The notes below the pieces were generated by a model. The model was not told where the DNA came from and searched no databases. It worked only from the letters and a program-made list of their open reading frames with translations. Positions 13,830 to 25,143 of a stretch of DNA of 39,979 nt are shown one piece after another (the first letter of the stretch is position 1; each line of letters starts with the position of its first letter). The position numbers and the translations under genes were made by a program. The stretch comes from an uncultured Clostridia bacterium (GTDB lineage Bacteria; Bacillota; Clostridia; Christensenellales; Borkfalkiaceae). The stretch is from NCBI GenBank assembly GCA_944372515.1, contig CALVZM010000056.1:1-39979 (forward strand). Reading direction: 5' to 3'.

Positions 13830-15860
13830 TCAAAGGGACGGCACGCCCGCGACATAAGACGCCATCTGTTTTTTCTGTCCGCCGGAAGGATAGGGCTTGA
13901 CGATGCCCTCCCCCGCGTCGTTCACGAAGTGCAGGATCCCCGCGCCGTCTGGCGCCGAAAAGACGGAAAGGGCAATATGGTACAGTGCGATCTGCCCCGC
14001 CGCAGGCGCTTCCACCGCATGGTCGAGAACGTAGACCGCGCCGTCCGACACGAAGTATACCCCGATGCCGTAAGCCGTGTGCTTTTGCACTTCGTCGGCG
14101 ATCTTATAACTTGCATATCCGAAGTAACGCGTCCCCCGCCACTCGGACATCCACGCCGACTGTTCGGGGACTTCATAGGGCGTTTCGGACTGATAGAACG
14201 CGACAAACCCGTTTTCACCCTTCCAGATCGTCTGATATTCGTGGAAATGCTCGCCCATCAGTCCGTAAACGGTTACGTCGTCGCCGTTGACGACGACTCC
14301 GTTCTGCGTTACGTTGACATCCCAGCCGACGCCGTCGGTGTGGTCCCCGCGCCAGACCCAGAAATTGTCGCCCAGCACGTTGCAGGCGTTGATGACCAAT
14401 GCCTGCCGCACATACGTCGGCGCATCCCGCGCCCCGCCGATGCGGAAAAATACGTCGCTGCACGCGATGGGCGCATCGGCATGCGAAATGCCCGTATAAC
14501 CCGCGCCGAGGCGCAGCAGGTTTTCGCTGTGCGTTCCCGCCTCAAAGAGCAATCCGCCAAGCAGAATGCCGTCCGCGTCGGCGACTTCCATCGCCGTGTC
14601 GCGGTTGCCGCCCGCGATGCGCAGCGTCGTCAAGCCGCAGCCCAGGATCACCGTGCCCGCGTTCTCCACGCGCAGGGGCGCGTCAATGTCGTAGATCCCG
14701 GGCGTGAAGAAGAGATGTTTGCCCGCCGCCAGAGCGGCATTGAGGGTCTTTGCCGTGTCGCGGTCGGAGCGCGCCACATAAAAATCCTGCAACGGGATGT
14801 AGCGGTTTGACAAACTTTGATCGTCCGCACTCGGACCGACGGCGTTCCTGCGCAGCGCGGGAACGCAGACGTAATATCCGTCGTCGAAGACCAAAAAGGG
14901 CTTTTCCTGCACGACGGGCGTCTTTTCGACCGTTACGCTCTCCAATCCGTTGATGCCCTCTGCGGGCACGGGACTGTCGGCAGACGGACCGACAAAGGTC
15001 AGGTTGATGTCCCCGCCCTGCCAGCCGCCCCAATCGCTGTTGCGGGTCAGCCACTGCTGCTGCACGCCCGCATCGATGAGCCCTTCGACGCGGCTGTCGG
15101 CGATGAATCCGCCCGAACCCCAGGAATTGCTCTTCCCTTCCGTCAGGAACATATCCCCGAGGACGTTCATCCGCCGGAAAGAAGTCGCCTGCGACGCCGC
15201 CCAGAGCACGTCCCCGCGGACGGTCATGTTCTCCGCCGCGAACCAGAAGTTGCACGTCCCGTTGCCGTTCGGAAGTTGCGCGGGCACGCGCAGTCCGTCC
15301 ACGGCAACGTCTTCGGACGTTTTTCCCAATCCCCCGATCGTCATGTAATAGCGGAGCGTGCATTGCAGACCGTCATAACTGCCCGCCTTGAAGAACGCCG
15401 CAAACCGCGCGGAAGAAAACTGCCCCGTCCGTTCGTAAGCCGCGGCAAAGTCCTCTTCCACCGAAGCAAGGTCGTCCGTCGGCGCGTAAATGTACATATT
15501 CTCCCCGAAAGTTTCCGTTTCGTAAGAGAGCAGTTCGCTGTGGATGACCTGCCCCTCCGCCACCGCGTCCACGCGGAAATAGCCGTAGGCGTCCTCATGC
15601 TCATACGTCCTGCCCTTCTGCCGCGATACCTGTTCATACCTTCCGTAGCGGCTCGGGCTGTGGTATATGACATATTCCTGCGCGCCCTTGACTTTGGTCA
15701 GCGTCAGTTTCACGCCCGTATCGGTCAGTTCCGCCTGCGTTTCCCATACGGGCGGTTTCGGGGCGCACGCCGCGATCGGCAGCGCCGATGCCGCCGCCAG
15801 CAAAAAACAGACCGCCAGCGCTACAAGACGCTCTTTGATTCCTCTTCCTCCCGTTTTCAC
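13830..15860 (-). CDS. Secreted lipoprotein with a GH55/pectate-lyase-like beta-helix domain
   Basis: A 676-residue protein. A signal peptide with a lipobox (LPIAAC, Cys32) predicts a membrane-anchored lipoprotein. Residues about 38-110 look like a fibronectin III-type module. The rest is a right-handed beta-helix, with repeated short strands such as GTVILGCGLTTLRIAGG, ADADGILLGGLLFEAG and QALVINACNVLGDNFWVWR, and a late GENGFVAFYQSETPY block. From memory this pattern matches uncharacterised actinobacterial and Firmicutes proteins related to GH55 exo-beta-1,3-glucanases, so a glycan-directed role is likely, but no catalytic residue can be named. The GTG start at 15860 is supported by GGGAGG 7 nt upstream. 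The product is probably exposed on the cell surface. Confidence 0.75.
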   Translation of the reverse strand: MKTGGRGIKERLVALAVCFLLAAASALPIAACAPKPPVWETQAELTDTGVKLTLTKVKGAQEYVIYHSPSRYGRYEQVSRQKGRTYEHEDAYGYFRVDAVAEGQVIHSELLSYETETFGENMYIYAPTDDLASVEEDFAAAYERTGQFSSARFAAFFKAGSYDGLQCTLRYYMTIGGLGKTSEDVAVDGLRVPAQLPNGNGTCNFWFAAENMTVRGDVLWAASQATSFRRMNVLGDMFLTEGKSNSWGSGGFIADSRVEGLIDAGVQQQWLTRNSDWGGWQGGDINLTFVGPSADSPVPAEGINGLESVTVEKTPVVQEKPFLVFDDGYYVCVPALRRNAVGPSADDQSLSNRYIPLQDFYVARSDRDTAKTLNAALAAGKHLFFTPGIYDIDAPLRVENAGTVILGCGLTTLRIAGGNRDTAMEVADADGILLGGLLFEAGTHSENLLRLGAGYTGISHADAPIACSDVFFRIGGARDAPTYVRQALVINACNVLGDNFWVWRGDHTDGVGWDVNVTQNGVVVNGDDVTVYGLMGEHFHEYQTIWKGENGFVAFYQSETPYEVPEQSAWMSEWRGTRYFGYASYKIADEVQKHTAYGIGVYFVSDGAVYVLDHAVEAPAAGQIALYHIALSVFSAPDGAGILHFVNDAGEGIVKPYPSGGQKKQMASYVAGVPSL

Positions 15861-15894
15861 GCTCTTTCCTCCCGTGTTTGCATGCTTTTGCCGT

Positions 15895-15949
15895 CCGCGG
15901 CAAAAAAATTACCGCGGCAAAGAAAGTTCCTTTTCCCGCCGCGGCAAAA
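15895..15949. repeat. Three CCGCGGCAAA repeats upstream of the lipoprotein gene
   Basis: CCGCGGCAAA occurs at 15895-15904, 15912-15921 and 15939-15948 within the 149-bp gap between the aminotransferase and the lipoprotein gene. The copies at 15912 and 15939 can also form a 7-bp CCGCGGC/GCCGCGG stem. Regulatory or structural role unknown. No clear promoter is seen in this gap. Confidence 0.5.
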
Positions 15950-16009
15950 CAAGATTTTTTCCGTTATTTTCGGACATGCCCTGCACTTATACCGCCAACG
16001 GAATGATTT

Positions 16010-17212
16010 TTATTCCTTTCCCTCCCGATATTCCTTTGCCAATTTTTCAAAGGCGGGCAGTGCGCGGCGGATGGTTTCGGGCGCCACGCAATAGGCGATG
16101 CGGACATATCCCTTCACCCCGAAATCGTCCCCGGGGACCAGGAGCAGTTCATACTTCTTCGCCCGTTCGCAGAAGGCGGAAGCGTCCTCTTCGAGCGCCT
16201 TGACAAAGAGATAGAAGGCGCCGTCCGGATGGATGACTTCATAGCCATAAGACACGAGCGCGTCATAGAACAGGTCGCGGTTGGCTTTGTAGACGGAGAT
16301 GTCGGACGTCATGCCGATGCAGGCGGCAACGACGCGCTGCAAGAGCGCGGGAGCGCAGACGTAGCCGAGCGAACGCCCCGCACCGCAGACGGCGGCATAG
16401 ACCGCCTGATGGTTCTCCATGGCGGGATTGACGGCAATATAGCCGATGCGCTCGCCGGGGATGGAGAGGGATTTGGACCAGGAATAGCAGACCAGCGTAT
16501 TGGCATAGTAGCACATCGCATAGGGCACGACCATATTGTCGTCGTACACCAACTCGCGGTAAGGTTCGTCGGCAATGAGATAGATATCCTTTCCGTATTC
16601 CCGCTGTTTGGCTTCCAGAATCGCCGCCAGACGGCGCAGGACGTCCTCCCCGTAGACCACCCCGCTCGGGTTGTTGGGAGAATTGATGAGAACGGCGCGG
16701 GTGCGGGCGGAGATCGCCCTTTCCAGCGCGGAAAAATCGGGGAGCAGTTTCCCGTCGGACGGGAGCACTTTCAGCGTGCAGCCCGCCCCTTCGGCGAATA
16801 CTTTATATTCGGTGAAATAGGGTGCAAAGGTGATGATCTCTTCCCCCGCCGACGCCACGGCGTGCATGGAGATGGTGAGCGATGCGGCGGCGCCGCAGGT
16901 CATATAGAGATTGTCCGCGGTGAGCGGAACGCCGAAATTGCGGCGGATATATTCCGCGACCGTCTTTCTCACGTTCCCGTCGCCCTGTGCGGACGTGTAG
17001 CCGTGCAAGAGCACCGAGGGCGTTTCGCGCACGATGCGTTCGATGGCTTCGTTCACGCAATCGGGCGCGGGCACGGACGGGTTGCCGATGGAAAAATCGA
17101 ACACGTTTTCCGCGCCGATCTCGGCAGAACGCACCTTGGCATATTCAAAGATCTCGCGGATCACCGAACGCTTTTCGCCCAACTCCCGCATTTTTCCGTT
17201 GACCGTTTTCAT
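16010..17212 (-). CDS. Class I/II PLP-dependent aminotransferase
   Basis: A 400-residue fold-type I enzyme. SIGNPSVPAP (41-50) is the N-terminal substrate-binding loop, SPNNPSG (178-184) holds the PLP-binding Asn, Asp215 in IADEPYRE binds the pyridine nitrogen, and SWSKSLSIPGERIGY (244-258) carries the Schiff-base Lys247. The C-terminal part (VRIAYCV) holds the carboxylate-binding Arg. Family members are aspartate, alanine or aromatic aminotransferases; the exact substrate cannot be assigned. AAGGAG 8 nt before the ATG supports the start. It lies between the lipoprotein and KDG kinase genes with 100-150 bp gaps on both sides, so it is probably transcribed separately. Confidence 0.92.
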   Translation of the reverse strand: MKTVNGKMRELGEKRSVIREIFEYAKVRSAEIGAENVFDFSIGNPSVPAPDCVNEAIERIVRETPSVLLHGYTSAQGDGNVRKTVAEYIRRNFGVPLTADNLYMTCGAAASLTISMHAVASAGEEIITFAPYFTEYKVFAEGAGCTLKVLPSDGKLLPDFSALERAISARTRAVLINSPNNPSGVVYGEDVLRRLAAILEAKQREYGKDIYLIADEPYRELVYDDNMVVPYAMCYYANTLVCYSWSKSLSIPGERIGYIAVNPAMENHQAVYAAVCGAGRSLGYVCAPALLQRVVAACIGMTSDISVYKANRDLFYDALVSYGYEVIHPDGAFYLFVKALEEDASAFCERAKKYELLLVPGDDFGVKGYVRIAYCVAPETIRRALPAFEKLAKEYREGKE

Positions 17213-17336
17213 TGTCTGTCTCCTTAATTCTCCTTATATCTGATTCCGGCGGCGGCGTTTTTTATCGCATAAAACGCAAAATCAACCGTCCCATGCCCGT
17301 ATTTTACGGGAAATATGTATCAAACGCTCCCGCCGC

Positions 17337-18377
17337 TCACCGCTTGACTTCGGCATCGCCGTTGGAGTGCATGAATGCCTCGATGTCCGCGCAGGAAAGG
17401 GTGAAGGCGTCGCCGTAAATGGTGTGTTTGAGCACGGAGGTGTTGAGCCCGTATTCCACGGCATAATCGGGATCGGCATAATTTTTCAGCAGTCCGTGAA
17501 TGACCCCGGACGCAAAGGCGTCGCCCCCGCCGATGCGGTCGTAAATGTTGAAACGCACGGGCGCCGTCGCGCCCGAAACGAACCGCCCGTCCCGCATCGT
17601 GAAATAGTTGCCCGCCAGGGAATTTTCGGTGGCGGAATAGACCACGCGGTCGGTGCAGAACACATATTGCAGGGCGTATTTTTCAATCATCTTTTTCAGA
17701 ACGTCCTGCCGCTTTGCCGCGACCGAGGACAGATCGGTGTCCGCGTCGAACGGGATCTCCAACAGGGTGCTTGCGTCCCAATCGTTGCCGAACACGACGT
17801 CGGCATACGGGATGAACTGCTTATAACTCGCCCGCGCTTCCTCCACCGTCCAGAGCGTGGAGCGGTAATTGAAGTCAAAACTGACGATCGCGCCCGCTTC
17901 CTTGGCTTCCCGCACGGCGCGCAGGGCGACTTCCCGCACCCGTTCGCCGAGGGCGAGCGTGATGCCGCTGACGTGGAACCACGCCGCGTCGCGAAAGATC
18001 TCTTTCCAGCGAAATTCACTCTGCTCGACCCGCGTGATCGCCGAATGACGGCGGTTATAAATGACCTTGCTCGGTCTGCCGCCGAAGCCCGTTTCGAGAA
18101 AATAGATGCCGATGGTGGTCGAACCGCGGACGATGTGGCGCGTGTCGACGCCGTGCGAGCGCAGATGCGCGATCGCGCCGTCGCCCAAAAGATTGGGAGG
18201 CAGTTTGCTCAGAAAGCAGGTCTGATGCCCCATGTGCGACAGCGCAATGGCGACGTTGGCTTCGCCGCCGCCGTAGTTGACCAGAAAAGAATGCGTCTGA
18301 TCGATGGTCGCATAATCGGGCGTCGAAAGCCGCAGCATGATCTCCCCGAAGGTGATGATTTTTTCCCGTTTACCCAA
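17337..18377 (-). CDS. PfkB-family sugar kinase, probable 2-keto-3-deoxygluconate kinase
   Basis: A 346-residue ribokinase-fold enzyme. The first PfkB motif is NYGGGEANVAIALSHMG (about 34-50); the second is DRIGGGDAFASG (about 287-298), with the catalytic Asp in GGGDAF. FGEIMLRL at the N-terminus and SFDFNYRSTLW in the middle are typical of KdgK rather than of fructokinase. KdgK phosphorylates 2-keto-3-deoxygluconate in uronate breakdown. No KDPG aldolase or uronate isomerase is adjacent, so the pathway role is inferred. The start is TTG at 18377, supported by GGGGAGG 5 nt upstream, and the gene has a strong promoter. Confidence 0.88.
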   Translation of the reverse strand: MGKREKIITFGEIMLRLSTPDYATIDQTHSFLVNYGGGEANVAIALSHMGHQTCFLSKLPPNLLGDGAIAHLRSHGVDTRHIVRGSTTIGIYFLETGFGGRPSKVIYNRRHSAITRVEQSEFRWKEIFRDAAWFHVSGITLALGERVREVALRAVREAKEAGAIVSFDFNYRSTLWTVEEARASYKQFIPYADVVFGNDWDASTLLEIPFDADTDLSSVAAKRQDVLKKMIEKYALQYVFCTDRVVYSATENSLAGNYFTMRDGRFVSGATAPVRFNIYDRIGGGDAFASGVIHGLLKNYADPDYAVEYGLNTSVLKHTIYGDAFTLSCADIEAFMHSNGDAEVKR

Positions 18378-18424
18378 AATGACCTCCCCGTCCCGCCCTT
18401 TCCGCGCGGGAACCTGTCGTTTCC

Positions 18425-18453
18425 ATTATACCGCAGAATGCGCGCAAGGTCAA
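18425..18453 (-). promoter_or_regulatory. Sigma-A promoter of the KDG kinase gene
   Basis: TTGACC (18448-18453), a 17-bp spacer and TATAAT (18425-18430) on the minus strand, about 48 bp before the TTG start. Confidence 0.9.
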
Positions 18454-18464
18454 TCCCGTAAAAG

Positions 18465-18491
18465 AAAAAAGCGGAAAAAATAATTTTCCGC
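18465..18491 (-). terminator. Terminator of the HdeD-like membrane protein gene
   Basis: GCGGAAAA/TTTTCCGC (8-bp stem, 5-nt loop) followed by six Ts on the minus strand. It lies just upstream of the KDG kinase promoter and separates the two transcripts. Confidence 0.85.
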
Positions 18492-18530
18492 GCAAAAAAA
18501 TACCGCCGCAAAGGGAAAAATTTCCGTCCG

Positions 18531-19199
18531 TCAGCGCCGCCCGGCGTTCTCTCCGCCGTCCGTTCCCCGTTTTTCGCCGTCCCCGTCCGCCTTCTGCACG
18601 CTCTCCGTCCCGCCGCGCGGGCATTCCCCGCCACACGGACGCTCCCCGCCACACGGGCGCAGAAAGAGCATCAAAAAGTTCAGAGCGCCGTCGAGCACGA
18701 GCAATCCGCCGAAAAGGCAGACCATCGGACGGGCGTGCTCCGGCAGGTAGAATTTGAGCAGGACGGCGGCGACGGCATAGCACGCAAGCATCAGGGCAAT
18801 GACCGTCCACCAAAGCGCGCCCCGCGCATACCCGCCGCGGACGAAGGTCTGCAAGCGGAAGGAAACGAAGATGACGACGAAAAACGCCGCCCCGCCGACA
18901 ATGTATTCCAGCGCGTTTTCCTTGCTGACGATGACGACCGTCCCGCAAAGCAGCGCGAGGATGCACAGCGCCATTTTCAGCCAAAACTTTACGCCGCGCC
19001 TCTTCCCCGCCAACGCCACCGCGGCATTGAATGCCGCCGCCAGCAGCGTGAGCCCGCCCAGAAGATAGCACATGACGGCGATCGCCTGCGAGGAAAAAAT
19101 GATGAAACACAGCCCCGACACGACCAGACTGACGGCAGACAAAAGATAGCCGGCCGGAGAATTTTTTTCTTCTTGTTTTTGTCCTTTTTGTTCGAACAT
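18531..19199 (-). CDS. HdeD/DUF308-like integral membrane protein with a Cys/Gly-rich repeat tail
   Basis: A 222-residue protein with a short charged N-terminus (MFEQKGQKQEEK) and then about six TM segments in pairs of short loops, such as LLSAVSLVVSGLCFIIFSS, VMCYLLGGLTLLAAAFNAAV and MVCLFGGLLVLDGALNFLMLF. This is the HdeD/DUF308 layout. The function of that family is mostly unknown, with acid resistance suggested for HdeD. The C-terminus carries the in-frame 18-bp tandem repeat described separately (PCGGER/PCGGEC). ATG 19199 is chosen because it has GGGAGG upstream, although the gap is long (12 nt); residues further up are Arg-rich and look non-coding. A terminator follows the stop. Confidence 0.72.
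   Translation of the reverse strand: MFEQKGQKQEEKNSPAGYLLSAVSLVVSGLCFIIFSSQAIAVMCYLLGGLTLLAAAFNAAVALAGKRRGVKFWLKMALCILALLCGTVVIVSKENALEYIVGGAAFFVVIFVSFRLQTFVRGGYARGALWWTVIALMLACYAVAAVLLKFYLPEHARPMVCLFGGLLVLDGALNFLMLFLRPCGGERPCGGECPRGGTESVQKADGDGEKRGTDGGENAGRR
18626..18660. repeat. Tandem 18-bp repeat in the HdeD-like gene
   Basis: The unit CCCCGCCACACGG-CGC occurs twice in a row (18626-18643 and 18644-18660) with a partial further copy upstream. It keeps the frame and encodes a PCGGEx repeat in the hydrophilic tail, so copy number could vary by slippage without loss of frame. Confidence 0.7.
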
Positions 19200-19269
19200 T
19201 TCCCGGATATACCTCCCCCGCGGCAAGAAGCCGCGCTTCCCCCGTCGGAAAATCCACGCCCGCCGCAAC

Positions 19270-19283
19270 CGCCCGCGCGGGCG
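19270..19283. repeat. Perfect 14-bp palindrome
   Basis: CGCCCGCGCGGGCG lies between the GNAT and HdeD-like genes. On the minus strand it follows TTTTATTATT. It could be an operator or a stem-loop; there is no T-tract on its 3' side in the direction of transcription. Confidence 0.4.
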
Positions 19284-19311
19284 AATAATAAAACACCGAC
19301 GGCAAAGACGC

Positions 19312-19761
19312 TTACAGCCGTTTTTCAAACTGTACGTTCACGCGCTCATATTCCCCGCGGGTGAGCGGGACTTGACGAAAGCCCGCCTTGGCGTAAAGCC
19401 CCATGGCGGCGGTAAGGATGCGGTTGGACAGGATGGTGAGTTTTTTCGCACCGTGCGCGGCGGCATACGCCATGCACGAGCGCAGAACGCCCTCGCCCGC
19501 CCCTCTGCCGCGGTAATTCTTGTCGGCGGCGAGTTTGCCGATCTCCCATTCGTCCCCGCCGAGCGGGAAAGTCATGCAAACGGCAACGGGCAGACCGCCT
19601 TCGAGCGCGACAAATACGCCCGCGCCCTCCCGCACCATTTGATCCACCGAAGAAAAGATCTTTTCGTCCTCCGGCTCGACGTGAAAATACTCTTGCAGCT
19701 AGGCGGTGTTCAGATCGACGAACGCCCGACGATATTCCGGTCGGTAAAAAACGATCTCCAT
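19312..19761 (-). pseudogene. GNAT N-acetyltransferase interrupted by an in-frame TAG
   Basis: From the ATG at 19761, with a strong GGAGG 7-11 nt upstream, the frame reads MEIVFYRPEYRRAFVDLNTA and then TAG (19699-19701, codon 21), and continues LQEYFHVEPEDEKIF without any frame change to a TAA at 19312. The full product would be about 149 residues. The rest has the GNAT fold: the acetyl-CoA loop in DKNYRGRGAGEGVL (Q/RxxGxG/A type), the LTILSNRIL strand and the C-terminal GLYAKAGFRQVPL. Homologues from memory often have Trp at the TAG position (LNxxWLxxYF), consistent with TGG to TAG. No good ribosome binding site precedes the internal GTG at 19647. It is either a pseudogene or sequencing error, or is read through. 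It lies 46 bp after uvrA, probably in the same transcript. Confidence 0.8.
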
Positions 19762-19792
19762 ACCTCTTCCTCCATTGCTTTTTCCGCTTTTT

Positions 19793-19807
19793 ACGGGCAT
19801 GCCCCCG
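19793..19807. repeat. Divergent copy of the GCATGC near-palindrome after uvrA
   Basis: On the minus strand, directly after the uvrA stop: CGGGGGCATGCCCGT followed by AAAAAG. It resembles the 21-bp repeat at 5227 and 36601 (GGGGCATGCCCG then A-run). Confidence 0.45.
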
Positions 19808-22621
<2,814 letters not shown>

Positions 22622-22725
22622 GGTCTTTCACTCTTTCTTTTTTTCTGCTCGTTTTTTGTCCGCCGCAGGGCAAGACTGCCGCCTTACGGTTCACTTCAAG
22701 GCTCTTTTATAAGGGGAACCGCCCG

Positions 22726-24684
22726 TCAGCGGCGCAGACGGGCGCGGAGTTGCGCGATGGCGTCGCGGATCTCGATGGCGCGCTCGAAATCAAGTTGCGC
22801 GGAAGCGACCTTCATCAGCGCTTTGAGTTTTTCGATCTCCGCCGGGATATCCTTGACGGACATATCCTCCCCCGCCTTCTTTTTCCGCGTGATGGAGAGC
22901 GTGGACCGGACTTCCTTGACGATGGTCTTGGGCGTGATGCCGTGCGCCTTGTTGTATTCGTCCTGCACTTTGCGCCGCCGCTCGGTCTCGGAAATGGCGC
23001 GGCGCATGGAATCGGTCATGCTGTCGGCATACATGACGACCCGCCCTTCGGCGTTGCGCGCCGCCCGCCCGATGGTCTGCACCAGCGACGTTTCACTGCG
23101 CAGAAAGCCCTCTTTGTCGGCGTCCAATATCGCCACCAGCCGCACTTCGGGCAGGTCGAGCCCTTCACGCAGGAGATTGATGCCGCAAAGCACGTCAAAT
23201 TCCCCGCTCCTCAGCCCGTTGACGATGTCGATGCGCTCTAAGGCGTCGATGTCCGAATGCATATATTTGACCTTGACGCCTTGTTCTTTGAGATAGTCGG
23301 TCAACTCTTCGCTCATGCGCTTGGTCAGCGTGGTAACGAGCACCCTGCCGCCCGCCGCGACGACCGTGTTGATCTCGGAGAGAAGGTCGTCGATCTGCCC
23401 CTTGGTCGGACGGACGGTTACGGGCGGATCGAGAAGTCCCGTGGGACGGATGAGTTGTTCGACCACGTTATCCCCCGCCTGACCGAGTTCGTAGGGCGCG
23501 GGGGTCGCCGACACGCAGATGAGTTGCGGGATGCGTTCGTCGAACTCTTCAAAGGTGAGCGGACGGTTGTCGTAAGCCGACCGCATGCGGAAGCCGTATT
23601 CCACCAGATTTTTCTTGCGGGACAGGTCGCCGTGATACATGGCGCGGATCTGCGGGATGGTCATGTGGCTCTCGTCGATGAACACCAGAAATTCCCCGCG
23701 GGGGAAATAATCGAGCAAGGTGAAGGAAGGTTCGCCCGGCTGCCTGCCGTCAAAATAACGGGAATAATTCTCGATGCCCGAACAGTATCCGATCTCGCGG
23801 ATCATTTCCAGGTCGTGTTCGGTGCGCTGGGAGAGCCGCTGCGCTTCGAGCAGTTTGCCCTCGGCGCGGAACGCCGCCACTTCCCCTTCGAGATCCTGCG
23901 CGATGACGGCGAGCGCGGCATCCCGCTTCTGACTGCCCACGGCATAGTGGCTGGCGGGAAAAATGGCGGCGTGTTTGAGTTCGCTGACGATCTTGCCCGT
24001 CAGCGCGTCCTCTTCAAAGATGCGGTCGATCTCGTCGCCGAAGAACTCCACGCGGATGGCGATCTCCGAATTGGAAGCGGGGAAAATTTCCAGAATGTCG
24101 CCGTGCGCGCGGAAGGTGGCGCGCTTGAAATCCACGTCGTTGCGGGTGTATTGCAGTTCGGTCAGCCGACGCATGAGTTCGTCCCGCTCGATCTCCATGC
24201 CGGGACGCAGGGAAATGCTCAGGCGGAAATACTCCTCGGGCGCGCCCAGACCGTAGATGCAGGACACCGAAGAAACGACGATGACGTCCTCCCGCTCGCC
24301 CAGGGAACAGGTCGTGGAATTGCGGAGTTTGTCGATCTCGTCGTTGAGCGCCAGATCCTTTTCGATGTAAGTGTCGGTGGACGGGATGTAACTTTCGGGC
24401 TGATAATAGTCGTAATAGGAAACGAAATACTCCACGCGGTTTTCGGGAAAAAATTCCCGGAATTCGTTGCAGAGTTGCGCCGCGAGCGTCTTGTTGTGCG
24501 CGATGACGAGCGTGGGCTTGCCCACGTTTTTGATGACGTTCGCCATGGTAAAGGTCTTGCCGCTGCCCGTAACGCCCAAAAGCACCTGCGTGCGCACGCC
24601 GTCCATGACCCCCTGCGTCAGTTTTTCGATCGCCTGCGGCTGGTCGCCCGTCGGCTGAAATTTGGAATGAAGCCTGAACTCCAT
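22726..24684 (-). CDS. uvrB: Excinuclease ABC subunit B
   Basis: A 652-residue DNA-damage verification helicase that receives the lesion from UvrA and then binds UvrC. Visible parts: [11 protein letters not shown] at the start, Walker A GVTGSGKT (37-44), the beta-hairpin [12 protein letters not shown] (about 92-103), the DESH Walker B motif, helicase motifs around [15 protein letters not shown] and QTIGRAARN, and the C-terminal UVR coiled coil ([20 protein letters not shown]) that contacts UvrC. ATG 24684 is chosen because GGAGAAAGAT precedes it and the product then starts [11 protein letters not shown], as in relatives. A sigma-A promoter lies 34 bp upstream. No LexA/DinR box (GAACN4GTTC) is seen in the gap. 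Confidence 0.98.
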   Translation of the reverse strand: MEFRLHSKFQPTGDQPQAIEKLTQGVMDGVRTQVLLGVTGSGKTFTMANVIKNVGKPTLVIAHNKTLAAQLCNEFREFFPENRVEYFVSYYDYYQPESYIPSTDTYIEKDLALNDEIDKLRNSTTCSLGEREDVIVVSSVSCIYGLGAPEEYFRLSISLRPGMEIERDELMRRLTELQYTRNDVDFKRATFRAHGDILEIFPASNSEIAIRVEFFGDEIDRIFEEDALTGKIVSELKHAAIFPASHYAVGSQKRDAALAVIAQDLEGEVAAFRAEGKLLEAQRLSQRTEHDLEMIREIGYCSGIENYSRYFDGRQPGEPSFTLLDYFPRGEFLVFIDESHMTIPQIRAMYHGDLSRKKNLVEYGFRMRSAYDNRPLTFEEFDERIPQLICVSATPAPYELGQAGDNVVEQLIRPTGLLDPPVTVRPTKGQIDDLLSEINTVVAAGGRVLVTTLTKRMSEELTDYLKEQGVKVKYMHSDIDALERIDIVNGLRSGEFDVLCGINLLREGLDLPEVRLVAILDADKEGFLRSETSLVQTIGRAARNAEGRVVMYADSMTDSMRRAISETERRRKVQDEYNKAHGITPKTIVKEVRSTLSITRKKKAGEDMSVKDIPAEIEKLKALMKVASAQLDFERAIEIRDAIAQLRARLRR

Positions 24685-24717
24685 ATCTTTCTCCGTCTGC
24701 AAATTTTCTTCCCCTGT

Positions 24718-24746
24718 ATTATACCGCGTATGCATAAAAAAAGCAA
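24718..24746 (-). promoter_or_regulatory. Sigma-A promoter of uvrB-uvrA
   Basis: TTGCTT (24741-24746), a 17-bp spacer and TATAAT (24718-24723). The -35 box is part of the terminator stem and T-tract of the upstream gene. Confidence 0.83.
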
Positions 24747-24776
24747 TTGTTTGCGGGACAAAAAAGCAAACAATTG
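24736..24776 (-). terminator. Terminator of the small paralogue pair
   Basis: Minus strand CAATTGTTTGC / GCAAACAATTG (11-bp stem, 11-nt loop) followed by C and seven Ts, immediately after the stop at 24778. It overlaps the uvrB -35 box. Confidence 0.88.
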
Positions 24777-24777
24777 T

Positions 24778-25137
24778 TCAGGAAAACAGGGTGCGCAGCA
24801 GAAGCCCGACGAGAAAAGACAGCGCGGCGCAGACTGCAGCGAGGGAAATTTTGAGCGCTATGTTCCGCCGCTGCTGCAAGTTTTCCCTGCGGTAAGCACA
24901 GCCGACGGGGCGCAGGGTGATGACGTAGACCCGCTCCCCTTTGCGCGAGGAAAGGATGACGTCGAAATATCCGTCCGTCTGCAACGCCCGCAAAATATCT
25001 TCCAACTGCCTTTCGTCCGGGCGCACTCCGGCGGGAAATTGCCGCTGGATGTCCCAGGGAGAACAGAGGCAACTCCCCTCCTTTTCGCACAGCGCATACA
25101 CGCAGTCCATGACCCTTTTTTCCCGTTTGTTCAGCAT
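24778..25137 (-). CDS. Small winged-helix-like protein with C-terminal TM anchor (paralogue of the upstream gene)
   Basis: A 119-residue protein I do not recognise as a named family. Residues 1-80 look like a winged helix: MLNKREKRVMDCVYALCEKEG, then RPDERQLEDILRALQTDGYFDVIL and a two-strand wing with GERVYVITLRP. Residues about 93-116 (IALKISLAAVCAALSFLVGLL) form one TM helix. The gene directly upstream aligns over the whole N-terminal part (shared YALC/NALC, LxxDGYFDV / LKENRYIDV, and LRPxGxxY / LRPLPAGRSY), so the two are tandem duplicates that have diverged. AGGGAG precedes the ATG; the gap to the upstream stop is 6 bp. Membrane-bound DNA- or protein-binding function is inferred only. Confidence 0.75.
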   Translation of the reverse strand: MLNKREKRVMDCVYALCEKEGSCLCSPWDIQRQFPAGVRPDERQLEDILRALQTDGYFDVILSSRKGERVYVITLRPVGCAYRRENLQQRRNIALKISLAAVCAALSFLVGLLLRTLFS

Positions 25138-25143
25138 ACTCCC

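Noticed and set aside
12349-13857. A 502-codon plus-strand frame spanning the GT-C end and the aldo-keto reductase
   Set aside because: It runs through a strong bidirectional terminator and over two real genes.
24685-24717. LexA/DinR box at uvrB
   Set aside because: No GAAC-N4-GTTC or close variant seen between the promoter and the start codon.
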